NCBI GenBank assembly: GCA_903914415.1
Contig: CAIWOY010000152.1
Span: forward strand, 1-64,000
Direction of reading: 5' to 3'
DNA from: an uncultured Phycisphaerales bacterium
Lineage (GTDB): Bacteria; Planctomycetota; Phycisphaerae; UBA1845; Fen-1342
Length of the DNA stretch: 64,000 bases
The first letter of the stretch is position 1; each line of letters starts with the position of its first letter. Positions 9,878 through 18,201 of this stretch are shown piece by piece. The position numbers and the translations under genes are program-made. A model generated the notes under the pieces. It saw only the letters and a program-made list of their open reading frames with translations. It did not search any database and was not told where the DNA came from.

Positions 9878-11149
9878 ATGCCAGACTGGCACATTCACCA
9901 CCGTTCCGCCTGTCGCCTCTGCGGGGCCGCAAGTCCGCGCCGCTTTCTGCATTTCGCGAATATGCCGCTGACGGACGACTTCGTGACAGCCGCGCGCCGC
10001 GGGCAGGAGTTCCGCGCCGACCTGGATATCTACTTCTGCCCGGCGTGCGGTGCGGCGCAGACGCTGCACGACGTGGACGTGGGCGATTACTACCGCGACT
10101 ACCGCTATACGGTGTCGGCGTCGCCGCTGGCCCGGCGGTTCATGCAGCGGCTGGCCGAGGAGACGTTCCGGCGGTTCCAGCTTCGGCCCGGCGCCCGCGT
10201 GCTGGAGATTGGTTCCGGCGATGGCCATCAGCTCGCGTGTTTTCGCGATTGCGGCGCGCGCGTGCTCGGCTTCGAGCCGTCGCGCGACCTGGTGGCGGCG
10301 TCGCGGGCGGCGGGCGTGGACGCCTTGCAGTGCTTATTCGGTGCGGAGACCGTGGCCCGCATCCCGTCCGACATGCGGCCGGCGCAGGTCGTGCTGCTGA
10401 CGTACACGTTCGACCATTTGCCGGACCCGCCGGGGTTTCTTGAGGCGGTGCGGCCGGTCCTGGACCCGGAGCGGGGCGTGCTGCTGATCGAGGTGCACGA
10501 TCTGGCGAAGATCGTCGCGCGCTGCGAGACGTGCCTGTTCGAGCACGAGCACACGATCTATCTGCACGAGCCGTCGATGGAGCGGGCGCTGGAGCGCAGC
10601 GGGTTCAAGCTGCTGACGGCGGATCTGCTGCCGGAAAAGGAACGGCGGGGGAATTCGCTGCTCGTTGCGGCGGGGCTGCGAGCGGGTGAGCATGACGCGC
10701 TGACCCTCCCCCGGCCCCTCCCTGGGAGGGAGGGGAGTTCCCCGCGGGACCCACTCGATGATTGGGCGACGTACGAGCGCTTCGGCCAGCGTGTCGAGCA
10801 GGCGCACGCGGGGTTGCGCGCCTATGTTCGCAAGCAACTCGCCCAGGGGCGGCGCGTCGCGGGCTACGGGGCCGGCGGGCGCGGCGTGATGACGCTGGCG
10901 ATGGCCGGGCTGACCGCGGGCGACGTCGTGTTCCTGTGCGACCGCAACGCGAGTTTCCACGGGCTGTACACGCCGGCGACGCACGTGCCGGTGGTGCCGC
11001 CGGAGCGGCTGCTGGCGGAGCCGATCGACGAGGTGATCGTGTTTTCGTACGGGTACATGGATGAGATTCGCGCGGAGCTGCGTGAGTTCGAGGCGCGCGG
11101 GGGGCGGTTCACGTCAGTACTGGATTTGCTGTCATGCGGGCCCTCGTAA
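9878..11149 (+). CDS. SAM-dependent sugar C-methyltransferase (TylCIII/NovU type)
   Basis: The 423 residues follow the three-part plan of NDP-ketosugar C-methyltransferases. There is an N-terminal zinc-binding part with CRLCG (about 12-16) and CPACG (about 54-58), then a class I Rossmann core with VLEIGSGDGH, then a C-terminal Methyltransf_14-like domain (YGAGGRGVM...). These enzymes transfer a methyl from SAM to a carbon next to the 4-keto group. Next to rfbF/rfbG, the likely substrate is a CDP-4-keto-6-deoxy sugar; the carbon methylated cannot be read from sequence. A 33-bp repeat (10703-10735) is inserted in frame between the core and C-terminal domain and encodes TLPRPLPGREG. The 3' end overlaps the next gene by 16 bases. 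Confidence 0.85.
   Translation: MPDWHIHHRSACRLCGAASPRRFLHFANMPLTDDFVTAARRGQEFRADLDIYFCPACGAAQTLHDVDVGDYYRDYRYTVSASPLARRFMQRLAEETFRRFQLRPGARVLEIGSGDGHQLACFRDCGARVLGFEPSRDLVAASRAAGVDALQCLFGAETVARIPSDMRPAQVVLLTYTFDHLPDPPGFLEAVRPVLDPERGVLLIEVHDLAKIVARCETCLFEHEHTIYLHEPSMERALERSGFKLLTADLLPEKERRGNSLLVAAGLRAGEHDALTLPRPLPGREGSSPRDPLDDWATYERFGQRVEQAHAGLRAYVRKQLAQGRRVAGYGAGGRGVMTLAMAGLTAGDVVFLCDRNASFHGLYTPATHVPVVPPERLLAEPIDEVIVFSYGYMDEIRAELREFEARGGRFTSVLDLLSCGPS
10703..10735 (-). repeat. 33-bp palindromic repeat, copy B, in frame inside the C-methyltransferase
   Basis: This is the inverted orientation of copy A with one or two mismatches. Because the element is exactly 11 codons long it adds TLPRPLPGREG without shifting frame. 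It sits in a linker between two domains, where an insertion would be tolerated. Confidence 0.85.
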
Positions 11150-12063
11150 CCGGCGCGACCGGGTTCATTGGCTCGTATTTGACCGAGCGGCTGCTGGGTG
11201 CCGGCGCGGCGGTCGCGGTGCTCGTGCGGCCGACGGCGAATCCGTGGCGCATCGCTGATCTGCTGCCGCGCGTGACGCGCATCACCGGCGATCTGCGTGA
11301 ACTCACCCCTGTCGAACGCGAAATCCGCGATTTTGCGCCAGAAGCCGTGTTCCACTTGGCTTGGCATGGCGTCGCGGGGGCGCAGCGCAACGACCCCGCC
11401 CAGCTCGACGCGAATGTGCAGACTACGACCGATCTGGTGCGCCTCGCGGTGCGGGCCGGCTGCCAAACGTGGATCGGCGTCGGCTCGCAAGCGGAATACG
11501 GGCCGCTGAACCGGGTGATCGCCGAAGACGCGCCGACGGAGCCGACGACGGCGTACGGCGTCGCCAAGCTCCGTGCGGGGCTGGCCGCCGCCGAACTCGC
11601 CACCGAGGCCGGGCTGCGGTTCGCGTGGCTGCGTGTGTTCTCGACGTACGGCCCGAAGGACAGTCCGGACTGGATGCTGCCGTATCTCATCCGCACACTG
11701 CTCCGCGGCCAGACGCCCGCGCTGACGGGCTGCGAGCAGAAATGGGATTACCTCTACGTCGCGGACGCCGCCGACGCGATTCACCGCGTCGCCGAAATGT
11801 CCGCGGCCGCGGGGGTCATGAATCTGGGGTCGGGCGTGGCTTGTCCGTTACGCGAGGTCGTGGAGCGCGTGCGCGACCTCGTGAGCCCGGCGCGGGCGCT
11901 GCAATTCGGCGCGGTGCCATACCGCCCCGACCAGGTCATGCACTTGCAGGCGGACATCGCGAGGCTGACGCGTGCGACCGGCTGGCGGCCGGTGACCGCG
12001 CTGGACGAAGGGTTGCGTCGGACCGTCGAGTGGTATCGCAGTGCAGCGGCACAGAAGGCATGA
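11134..12063 (+). CDS. NAD(P)-dependent sugar epimerase/dehydratase/reductase (extended SDR)
   Basis: The 309-residue product begins with the Rossmann motif VTGATGFIGS and has a YGVAK motif matching the catalytic YxxxK of extended SDRs. It overlaps the C-methyltransferase by 16 bases, so it belongs to the same operon. It most likely reduces or epimerises the C-methylated CDP-4-keto sugar to the final CDP-sugar. Sequence alone does not tell an epimerase from a 4-reductase. It is the last clear gene of the coupled rfbF-rfbG-methyltransferase block. Confidence 0.85.
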   Translation: MRALVTGATGFIGSYLTERLLGAGAAVAVLVRPTANPWRIADLLPRVTRITGDLRELTPVEREIRDFAPEAVFHLAWHGVAGAQRNDPAQLDANVQTTTDLVRLAVRAGCQTWIGVGSQAEYGPLNRVIAEDAPTEPTTAYGVAKLRAGLAAAELATEAGLRFAWLRVFSTYGPKDSPDWMLPYLIRTLLRGQTPALTGCEQKWDYLYVADAADAIHRVAEMSAAAGVMNLGSGVACPLREVVERVRDLVSPARALQFGAVPYRPDQVMHLQADIARLTRATGWRPVTALDEGLRRTVEWYRSAAAQKA

Positions 12064-12227
12064 GCGACGCTGCCGCCACTTCGAGCCGTGTATCTCGCCT
12101 TTCGTGAAGCCGTAAGGGCAGCGCGCGCACGGCGTAACACAATCGCGGCGGGGGGGCTCACGTCGTCGGCAAAAATGGCCGACAGGAGGGGATAGCGAAG
12201 GCATGGCCGCGGAAAGAGGAGCTGCGC

Positions 12228-12962
12228 ATGTGGCGCCGAATGAGTATCGCGGTCGCGCTGACACTTCCACTGTGGGTCCTGTCGGGCTGTGCTGATCCCA
12301 CGCTGCAATCGCCGGAGACGCTGCAAGCCGAGTACCAAGCGGCCGTCGCCGATGCCGCGGTCGCGGAGCCGTCCGAGATTTCGCGGGACCTGACGGCGCT
12401 CGTGCCGGACAGTCCGGAGCTGGTTTGGGACGATTCGACCGGCGAGGCGCGGGTCGCGGTCGTGACGTGGACCTCGTGGACGGGCTACGACGGTCAGGTC
12501 GGGCAGACGATCCAGACGAGCCGCGAGGTGTGGGTTACCGCGGTGCCGGAAGTGCAGCGGTTTGCGGCGACACACCTGTTGGGGCCGGCGAACATGACGC
12601 TGCGGCTGGAGCAGTTGCTGGGGCTGCCGTCGAACAACGGCAAGACGCGATTCGTCGAGTTCTGGGTGCGGCCGGCGGATTTGTACCGGCCCAGCCCGGA
12701 CCCCGAGGTCACGGACCGCGAGGCCGAAGTGGACTTCCCCGCGTCCGCCTACACCACGGTGGATCCGAACTACGTCACGTGGTTCCAAAGTCTCGAGGCG
12801 TCGTCGTACGGCGCGAACGGGTATCCGTGGACGCGGCTGGGCTACACGTACGATTGGGGCAACGCGGTGTCCGAGGTCGGTCTCAGCGAATTCGTCATCC
12901 GGCCGGGAGCGACTGTCACCGTGCGGTCGGCGGCGACGACGGAGGACTACTGCCGCTGGTGA
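12228..12962 (+). CDS. Lipoprotein of unknown function
   Basis: This 244-residue protein has a lipoprotein signal peptide with lipobox LSGC at about residues 19-22, so it should be anchored in a membrane facing the periplasm or cell surface. The mature part contains LRLEQLLGLPSNNGKTRFVE and FWVRPADLYRPSPDPEV, which look conserved and structured, but I cannot name the family. AGAGGAG lies 6 bases before the ATG. It is separated from its neighbours by gaps of about 165 and 98 bases, so it may be its own transcript within the sugar block. Confidence 0.8.
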   Translation: MWRRMSIAVALTLPLWVLSGCADPTLQSPETLQAEYQAAVADAAVAEPSEISRDLTALVPDSPELVWDDSTGEARVAVVTWTSWTGYDGQVGQTIQTSREVWVTAVPEVQRFAATHLLGPANMTLRLEQLLGLPSNNGKTRFVEFWVRPADLYRPSPDPEVTDREAEVDFPASAYTTVDPNYVTWFQSLEASSYGANGYPWTRLGYTYDWGNAVSEVGLSEFVIRPGATVTVRSAATTEDYCRW

Positions 12963-13060
12963 TAGGCCGCGGGGCATTTCGAATTCCGGGCTATCATTCT
13001 TGAATTGGGGGGTGCTGCGCTTGCCGTTCCCGCCGTCGGGCCGGATACTGCCGCGGCAGA

Positions 13061-13885
13061 ATGGCTACGCCCGCGCAGGACACGGTGGAGTTGGCACGCC
13101 GGATACGCGCGCACTGCGTGCGCATGACGCACCACGCGCAGGCGTCGCACATTGGCTCGTGCCTGAGCGTGGCCGACGTGCTGGCGGTGCTATACCGCGA
13201 CGTGCTGCGGGTCGATCCTGCGCGGCCGGAGTGGCCCGACCGCGACCGGTTCATTCTGAGCAAGGGGCACGGGGCCGCGGGGCTCTACGCGGTGCTGGCC
13301 GAGTCCGGGTTCTTCCCGCCCGCGTGGCTCGCGACGTATGGCGACGATGGGGGCCGCCTGGCGACGCACGTCGTACGCTATGGCGTGCCGGGGGTGGAGT
13401 TTTCGACGGGGTCGCTCGGGCACGGGCTGTCCGTCGGCTGCGGGATGGCGCTGGCGGGTAAGCGTGAGGGCCGGCCATACCGAGTATTTGTCCAGCTCAG
13501 CGACGGCGAGTGCGACGAGGGCTCGATCTGGGAGGCGGTCCTGTTCGCCCCGCATCACAGCCTCGACAACCTCGTCGCCATCGTCGACTACAACAAGATC
13601 CAGAGCTTCGGCACGGTTAAAGAGGTGCTCGACCTGGAGCCACTGGCCGACAAGTGGCGGGCGTTCCGCTGGGCGGTGCGCGAGATCGACGGGCACGATC
13701 ACCGGCAAATCCTGGACGCGTGCCGCGCGCTGCCATTCGAGCCCGGCCGGCCGTCCACGATCATCGCGCACACGGTGAAAGGCAAGGGCGTCGGCTTCAT
13801 GGAAGACAAACTGCTCTGGCACTACAAGTCGCCGACCGACGAGCAGCTCGCCGCCGCGCTCGCGGAATTGGGGGCGACGCGATGA
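13061..13885 (+). CDS. Transketolase, N-terminal subunit
   Basis: This 274-residue protein is the thiamine-diphosphate-binding half of a two-subunit transketolase. It has HIGSCLSVADVLAVLY, the SKGHGAAGLYA segment and the ThDP/metal motif DGECDEG (D148) followed by a conserved asparagine in VDYNKIQ (about N178). The stop overlaps the start of the C-terminal subunit gene (ATGA). Split transketolases in sugar loci are usually specialised for nucleotide-sugar or modified-sugar chemistry rather than the pentose phosphate pathway. That role here is inferred from the nearby CDP-sugar genes. Confidence 0.92.
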   Translation: MATPAQDTVELARRIRAHCVRMTHHAQASHIGSCLSVADVLAVLYRDVLRVDPARPEWPDRDRFILSKGHGAAGLYAVLAESGFFPPAWLATYGDDGGRLATHVVRYGVPGVEFSTGSLGHGLSVGCGMALAGKREGRPYRVFVQLSDGECDEGSIWEAVLFAPHHSLDNLVAIVDYNKIQSFGTVKEVLDLEPLADKWRAFRWAVREIDGHDHRQILDACRALPFEPGRPSTIIAHTVKGKGVGFMEDKLLWHYKSPTDEQLAAALAELGATR

Positions 13886-14793
13886 GGACCACGTTCATCA
13901 ACACGCTCAGCGAGCTGGCGGCGGCGGATGAGCGGATCTGGTTGCTGACCGGCGACCTGGGCTTCTCGGTGCTCGAGGCGTTTCACGCGCGGTTCCCGAA
14001 CCGCTTCGTCAACGTGGGCGTGGCAGAGCAGAACCTGACCGGTGTCGCGGCGGGGCTGGCGAGCTGCGGCAAGATCGTGTTCACCTACTCGATCGCGAAT
14101 TTCCCGACCATTCGATGTCTGGAGCAGATTCGCAACGACGCTTGCTACAACGAGCTGCCGGTCAAGATCGTCTCGGTCGGCGGCGGGTTCGCGTACGGGC
14201 CGCAAGGCTACACGCACCACGGGCTCGAAGACCTGGCGGTGATGCGGTCGCTGCCGAACATGACGGTCATCGCGCCGGGTGACCCGGTCGAGACGGACCT
14301 GGCGACGCGGGCCGTGTGCGCTCGGCCGGGACCGTGCTATCTGCGGCTGGGTAAGGCCCGCGAGCCGGTGGTGCACCCACAGCCGCCGCCCTTCGCGATC
14401 GGGCAGGCGATTCGACTGCGCGACGGTCGCGACGTAACGCTGATCAGCACGGGCGGAATGCTCGCGCACGCGATGGAGGTCGCCCAGCAGCTCTCACGCG
14501 AGCATAGGGTTGATGCGCGGGTACTCAGCATGCACACGCTCAAGCCACTGGACGAGGAAGCGGTGCACGCCGCAGCTCGCGAGACTGGCGGGATCGTCAC
14601 GGTCGAGGAGCACTCGGTGACCGGCGGTCTGGGGTCGGCGGTGGCGGACGTGCTGGCGACGATGGACGGGGCGCGCGTGCGCTTTCGCAAGTTCGGCGTG
14701 CCGGATCAACTTCATCACCAGATCGGCAGCCAGGCGTACATGCGGGCAGTGTGCGGGGATCTGGCGGCGGCGGTACGGGAGCTGCTGGCGTGA
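13882..14793 (+). CDS. Transketolase, C-terminal subunit
   Basis: This 303-residue protein is the pyrimidine-binding and C-terminal part of transketolase. The GVAEQN motif carries the glutamate (E49) that activates ThDP, and YTHHGLEDLAVMR forms part of the active-site wall. It starts within the stop of the N-terminal subunit gene, so the two are translationally coupled and should form a heterotetramer. I chose MRTTFINTLSEL over the longer frame because homology starts there. Confidence 0.92.
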   Translation: MRTTFINTLSELAAADERIWLLTGDLGFSVLEAFHARFPNRFVNVGVAEQNLTGVAAGLASCGKIVFTYSIANFPTIRCLEQIRNDACYNELPVKIVSVGGGFAYGPQGYTHHGLEDLAVMRSLPNMTVIAPGDPVETDLATRAVCARPGPCYLRLGKAREPVVHPQPPPFAIGQAIRLRDGRDVTLISTGGMLAHAMEVAQQLSREHRVDARVLSMHTLKPLDEEAVHAAARETGGIVTVEEHSVTGGLGSAVADVLATMDGARVRFRKFGVPDQLHHQIGSQAYMRAVCGDLAAAVRELLA

Positions 14794-14846
14794 CGCGGAG
14801 GGAGTGCTGATAACAGGGCAATCTCGCGTGGCACGAGTGGCAAGGG

Positions 14847-14875
14847 TTGTATTCGAACGGCCGCCGGGGTATAAG
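14847..14875 (+). promoter_or_regulatory. Candidate sigma70-like promoter for the PEP-CTERM gene
   Basis: TTGTAT (14847-14852) and TATAAG (14870-14875) are separated by 17 bases, about 62 bases upstream of the start codon. The fit is good for such GC-rich DNA, but promoter consensus in this lineage is not established by the window. Confidence 0.45.
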
Positions 14876-14936
14876 TAGAGTTGTGAGAGGAAGGGTGAGC
14901 GGCACTTGTGCGGGCACTCTGGTGGGAGATAAGACC

Positions 14937-15779
14937 ATGAGGAAAGCACTGGGATTGTTGGCGTTGCTCGTGCTGGTGACATCGGCGAGCGCTGGGATCG
15001 ACATCTACCTGACCAGGGCCGCGGATTTCGAGGCCATGACGGACGACAGCAAGTACGAGACCGGCGAAGCGGACTTCTCGTACAGTGCCCATAGCGGCGC
15101 GTACGGCTTCACCGGCAGGCCAGACTACGGACCCCCGCACTGCCCGTTCATCCAGGAACCCGGCACGACCCAGTCGTACTACATCTGGGCGGGGATCACG
15201 CTGGAGTCCGCGTCGACGCCGGAGGTCTCGAAAGTCAGCCTGTACCGGTTGGATCTGCGCGGCTCGACGGCCACGAACTTCACGTTCGGCCCCGTCGTTG
15301 ATGGAACCGACCAGGGCGGGGTCTTTTACCGCCAGGTCACCGGCACCGCGAAGCGCTGGGACGGCACTGGCCCGCTGCTCTTCGACCGTGACTTCTGCAC
15401 CTCGAACGGAGGTGGCGTGTCGGTTCAGGAGACCGGCGCGTTCGACGATCTCGGGTACAAGACCGGCGCGGGTCTCAACGCTCGGTTTGACATCCTGCTG
15501 GGCACCGTTGACGTGACCGCGGGCACGCTGGCCGGGGGGGTGACGATTGACCCTGGCCCGCTGTACGTGGGGGTCAAGGAGTACCACCGTTCTGGCGCGT
15601 CTACCTACGTGCTGGATCACGACTACGACGGCGCATCTGGCGGCTTCTATCCCAAGCTCAGCATCAACGGCGTGCATGTGGATCAAAACGGCGGCGGCTC
15701 GTGGGTCATCACTGATATAGCCGAGCCGGACAGCCTGTTGCTGCTCGGTCTGGGTCTGCTGCTCCTCCGCCGGCGCTAG
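14937..15779 (+). CDS. Exported protein with PEP-CTERM-like sorting signal
   Basis: The 280 residues start with a signal peptide (MRKALGLLALLVLVTSASA) and end with EPDSLLLLGLGLLLLRRR. That tail is a short acidic/proline motif, a hydrophobic helix and a terminal arginine cluster, matching the layout of exosortase (PEP-CTERM) substrates. The body is a beta-rich exported domain I do not recognise. GGGAG lies about 8 bases before the ATG. Such proteins are sorted by an exosortase, not present here, in bacteria that make extracellular polysaccharide. A strong terminator follows. Confidence 0.85.
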   Translation: MRKALGLLALLVLVTSASAGIDIYLTRAADFEAMTDDSKYETGEADFSYSAHSGAYGFTGRPDYGPPHCPFIQEPGTTQSYYIWAGITLESASTPEVSKVSLYRLDLRGSTATNFTFGPVVDGTDQGGVFYRQVTGTAKRWDGTGPLLFDRDFCTSNGGGVSVQETGAFDDLGYKTGAGLNARFDILLGTVDVTAGTLAGGVTIDPGPLYVGVKEYHRSGASTYVLDHDYDGASGGFYPKLSINGVHVDQNGGGSWVITDIAEPDSLLLLGLGLLLLRRR

Positions 15780-15813
15780 TCGGTGACGGGGGCAAAGAAG
15801 CCTGAAGCGAACG

Positions 15814-15845
15814 AGGAGCCGGACGCTGGTCCGGCTCCTTTCTTT
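15814..15845 (+). terminator. Intrinsic terminator after the PEP-CTERM gene
   Basis: An 11-bp perfect stem (AGGAGCCGGAC / GTCCGGCTCCT) closes a GCTG loop and is followed by the T-rich TTCTTT, 35 bases after the stop codon. Confidence 0.85.
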
Positions 15846-15951
15846 GTTGGCCTCCTCGGGAGAATTCGTGGGAGCGTCGGGGGTCGGGGGCGGGTACATC
15901 GGCGCGCGGGGATGCGGTGTGGGAAAGCGGCCATGCCACGGTCCGGTGGGG

Positions 15952-16071
15952 CTACGGCAGTTGTGGGGGCGTTTTGCGCCTGAGCAAGCCGCGCCAGATC
16001 ACCCAGCCGTCCATCGTGGGGATGGGGAACAGCGTCCAGAACCCGACGTAGACGCCAACGGCCGTCCGCAT
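15952..16071 (-). pseudogene. 39-codon remnant resembling the C-terminal part of a site-2-protease (M50) membrane peptidase
   Basis: Just downstream of the esterase stop is a short frame from an ATG at 16071. It reads GVYVGFWTLFPIPTMDGW followed by VIWRGLLRRK and a stop. LFPIPTMDG followed by a short helix resembles the LLP..PLDGG motif of M50 proteases, in which the aspartate is a zinc ligand. The HExxH part is absent. It could be a decayed gene end or a small membrane protein. The similarity is judged by eye. Confidence 0.35.
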
Positions 16072-16097
16072 GGCCCCCGGCGATCGCCGAAGGCCGG

Positions 16098-17090
16098 CTA
16101 TGGCCGGGCGTCCGGCGTGGGAGCGCCAGTCACTCTGCGGACGAAACGCACGAGGGTTTGGCCGGTGGTATCGCCGGGGGCGCCGACATCGTGGTTGGCG
16201 GCGGAGTGTGTCTTGCCGGGCAGCACGACGGTCCGCACCGTGCCGCCGGCGGCACGGATGAGCTCGGCCATCTTCTCGCTGATCGTCTGCGACGCGGCGT
16301 TGCCTTTTTCGGCGCTGGCGAACAAGAAGGGCGGCATCGGCTTCGATTCGCCGATGTGCGCGATGGGCGACGCGTCACGCCAGGTGCTTTCGTCCGCGCC
16401 GAAGTTGATGCGGATGTAGTCGGCGTACATGCCGCCGCTCTTGACTTTTTCGACGAGATCGAAGGCGCCGCCGCTCCAGCTCACAACGCCCTTCAGATCG
16501 GCGGCCGTGAGGCGGACCTTGGCCAGCGGCCGCGGATCGAGCCCGACCAGCGTTACGAGGTGGCAGCCGGCCGAGTGGCCCATCAGCACGAGCTTCTGCG
16601 GGTCGCCGCCGTAGTCGGCGACGTGGTCGCGGACCCAGCGGACCGCGGCGGCGACGTCCTCGACCTGGGCCGGGTGCTTGGCCTTGCCGCTGAGGCGGTA
16701 GTTGATGCTGACGAAGATCAGCCCCTCCTCGTTGAGGAACTTTGGCTTGAAGCGCACTTCGGACTTGTCGCCCTTGGTCCACTCGCCGCCGTGGACGAAG
16801 ATGACGACGGGCGCGGCCTTGGCGGCGGCGGGGGCGTAGAGGTCGAGGGTCTGCTGGTCGGTGGCGTTGGGGACGTAGGGGAGATCGCGTTTGACCACGC
16901 TGCCGGGGGCGACCACGGGCGACAAGTCGGGTTTGGTGGTGGCTTCGGGCTGCGAAGTGGGGGAGGTCGTGACCGGCGCGGAAGCGGTAGTGGCCGGGCG
17001 CGAGGTTGTGGGTTGAGCGAGCAGAGGCGCGGCGGCGATTCCGAAGAGCAGGGCGGCGAGGAGATGAGGCGTTCGCGACAGGGGGTTCAT
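16098..17090 (-). CDS. Secreted alpha/beta-hydrolase (BD-FAE/esterase-lipase type)
   Basis: This 330-residue protein has a signal peptide (MNPLSRTPHLLAALLFGIAA...), a Thr/Ser/Pro-rich linker to about residue 60, and then an alpha/beta-hydrolase fold. HGGEW (100-104) is the oxyanion-hole motif. GHSAG (171-175, nucleophile S173) and a late GKTH histidine complete a Ser-Asp-His triad. Such enzymes deacylate carbohydrate or phenolic esters outside the cytoplasm. AAGGAG lies 5 bases before the chosen ATG; the longer upstream frame is not similar. It is 46 bases downstream of the pseudopilin-like gene and probably shares its transcript. Confidence 0.88.
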   Translation of the reverse strand: MNPLSRTPHLLAALLFGIAAAPLLAQPTTSRPATTASAPVTTSPTSQPEATTKPDLSPVVAPGSVVKRDLPYVPNATDQQTLDLYAPAAAKAAPVVIFVHGGEWTKGDKSEVRFKPKFLNEEGLIFVSINYRLSGKAKHPAQVEDVAAAVRWVRDHVADYGGDPQKLVLMGHSAGCHLVTLVGLDPRPLAKVRLTAADLKGVVSWSGGAFDLVEKVKSGGMYADYIRINFGADESTWRDASPIAHIGESKPMPPFLFASAEKGNAASQTISEKMAELIRAAGGTVRTVVLPGKTHSAANHDVGAPGDTTGQTLVRFVRRVTGAPTPDARP

Positions 17091-17136
17091 GCGTGCTCCT
17101 TCGTGTGCGTTCGGCTGCGGTGTGGCACCGAGGCGA

Positions 17137-18120
17137 TCATGGGAAAGCGGCCTCGAGGTTGGCGTAGACGGTGGGGCCGCAGAAGTTCTCGGTCTTCTTC
17201 TCGTTGACGACGGCGGCAGTGTCGCTCCTGTTGAGAGCCCGCGGGAAGCGGTCGCCGAGGATGGGATCGACGTGGCCATCGGCGAAGGCGACATTGGCGA
17301 GGAAGTCGGGGCGCGTCAGGCCGGGGTGGCGGTAGCCGATGCGGCTGTCGGCGTCGCCGAGGCGCGTGACGGCCTGGCGGCCCATGTAGATGCCGTCGGA
17401 GACGACGACGAGCTGGGCCGGGCGGCGGGTGCCGAGCTTGTGGAGCTCGATGAACCTGCCGTGGGTGTCGGGGCCGAGGCCGACGGAGGCGGTGTAGTGG
17501 AGGTCGTTGGCGGGAATGTCGCCGGGAGTGCTGCCGATCGGGTTGTAGCCGTTGATCCAGTAGCTGACACGGATGATGCGGGTGAAGCGGCGTTCCGGGA
17601 TGGTCACGGCGACCTTGGACATGCCGTCGCCGCCGACGGCGGTGAACTTTAACGGCCAGTCGGTCCAACCGCGCGGCTTGTCGGGGTCGGAGCCGGTCTG
17701 GCCGGTCTTTACGCCTTCGATGTCGAGGGTCTTGGGGCAATAGAAGATGGTGTTGGTGTCGCGTTCGCGGCTGGGGACGACGGCGTCGCGGTCGAGGATG
17801 GGGGCCCAGCCGTCGAGGGGTTGATCGGGGCCGCCGGTGACGTTGGTGGCGGCGCCGGGTAGCCAGGGGAGGTTGTAGGAGGGCACGACGTAGTCGCGGT
17901 TTTCGTTGCTGTAGAGGACGAGGCCGAGGCCGATGCTGTGCAGGTTCGCGCGGCACTTGACGGCGCAGGTCTGGGCGCGGGCGCGCGACAGCGAGGGCAG
18001 CAGGATGCTGATGAGAAGCGCGATGATGAGGACGACGATGAGCAGCTCGAGCAAGGTGAATGCCCGCCGGGGCAACTCGGGCGGCAGCGCTGGTTTCACG
18101 TCGTCTCGCGGGCTCGTCAT
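17137..18120 (-). CDS. Type II secretion pseudopilin-like exported protein (prepilin N-methylation motif)
   Basis: The 327 residues carry a prepilin signal RRA|FTLLELLIVVLIIALLISIL near residues 18-40, with the conserved Glu at +5. The C-terminal region has VAFADGHVDP, the H-x-DG-type motif typical of the expanded planctomycete prepilin-like family (DUF1559 and relatives). After cleavage by prepilin peptidase, these proteins sit in the inner membrane or a pseudopilus; the function of the family is unknown. It is cotranscribed with the downstream esterase, judged by spacing. Confidence 0.85.
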   Translation of the reverse strand: MTSPRDDVKPALPPELPRRAFTLLELLIVVLIIALLISILLPSLSRARAQTCAVKCRANLHSIGLGLVLYSNENRDYVVPSYNLPWLPGAATNVTGGPDQPLDGWAPILDRDAVVPSRERDTNTIFYCPKTLDIEGVKTGQTGSDPDKPRGWTDWPLKFTAVGGDGMSKVAVTIPERRFTRIIRVSYWINGYNPIGSTPGDIPANDLHYTASVGLGPDTHGRFIELHKLGTRRPAQLVVVSDGIYMGRQAVTRLGDADSRIGYRHPGLTRPDFLANVAFADGHVDPILGDRFPRALNRSDTAAVVNEKKTENFCGPTVYANLEAAFP

Positions 18121-18201
18121 GTTTGCTTTCCGCAGCTCGAATTCACGGCGTGATCGAAAAACCTGGCGCCGGCGCCGTGGCCGGCGCGCGGTCGTTCGAT
18201 G

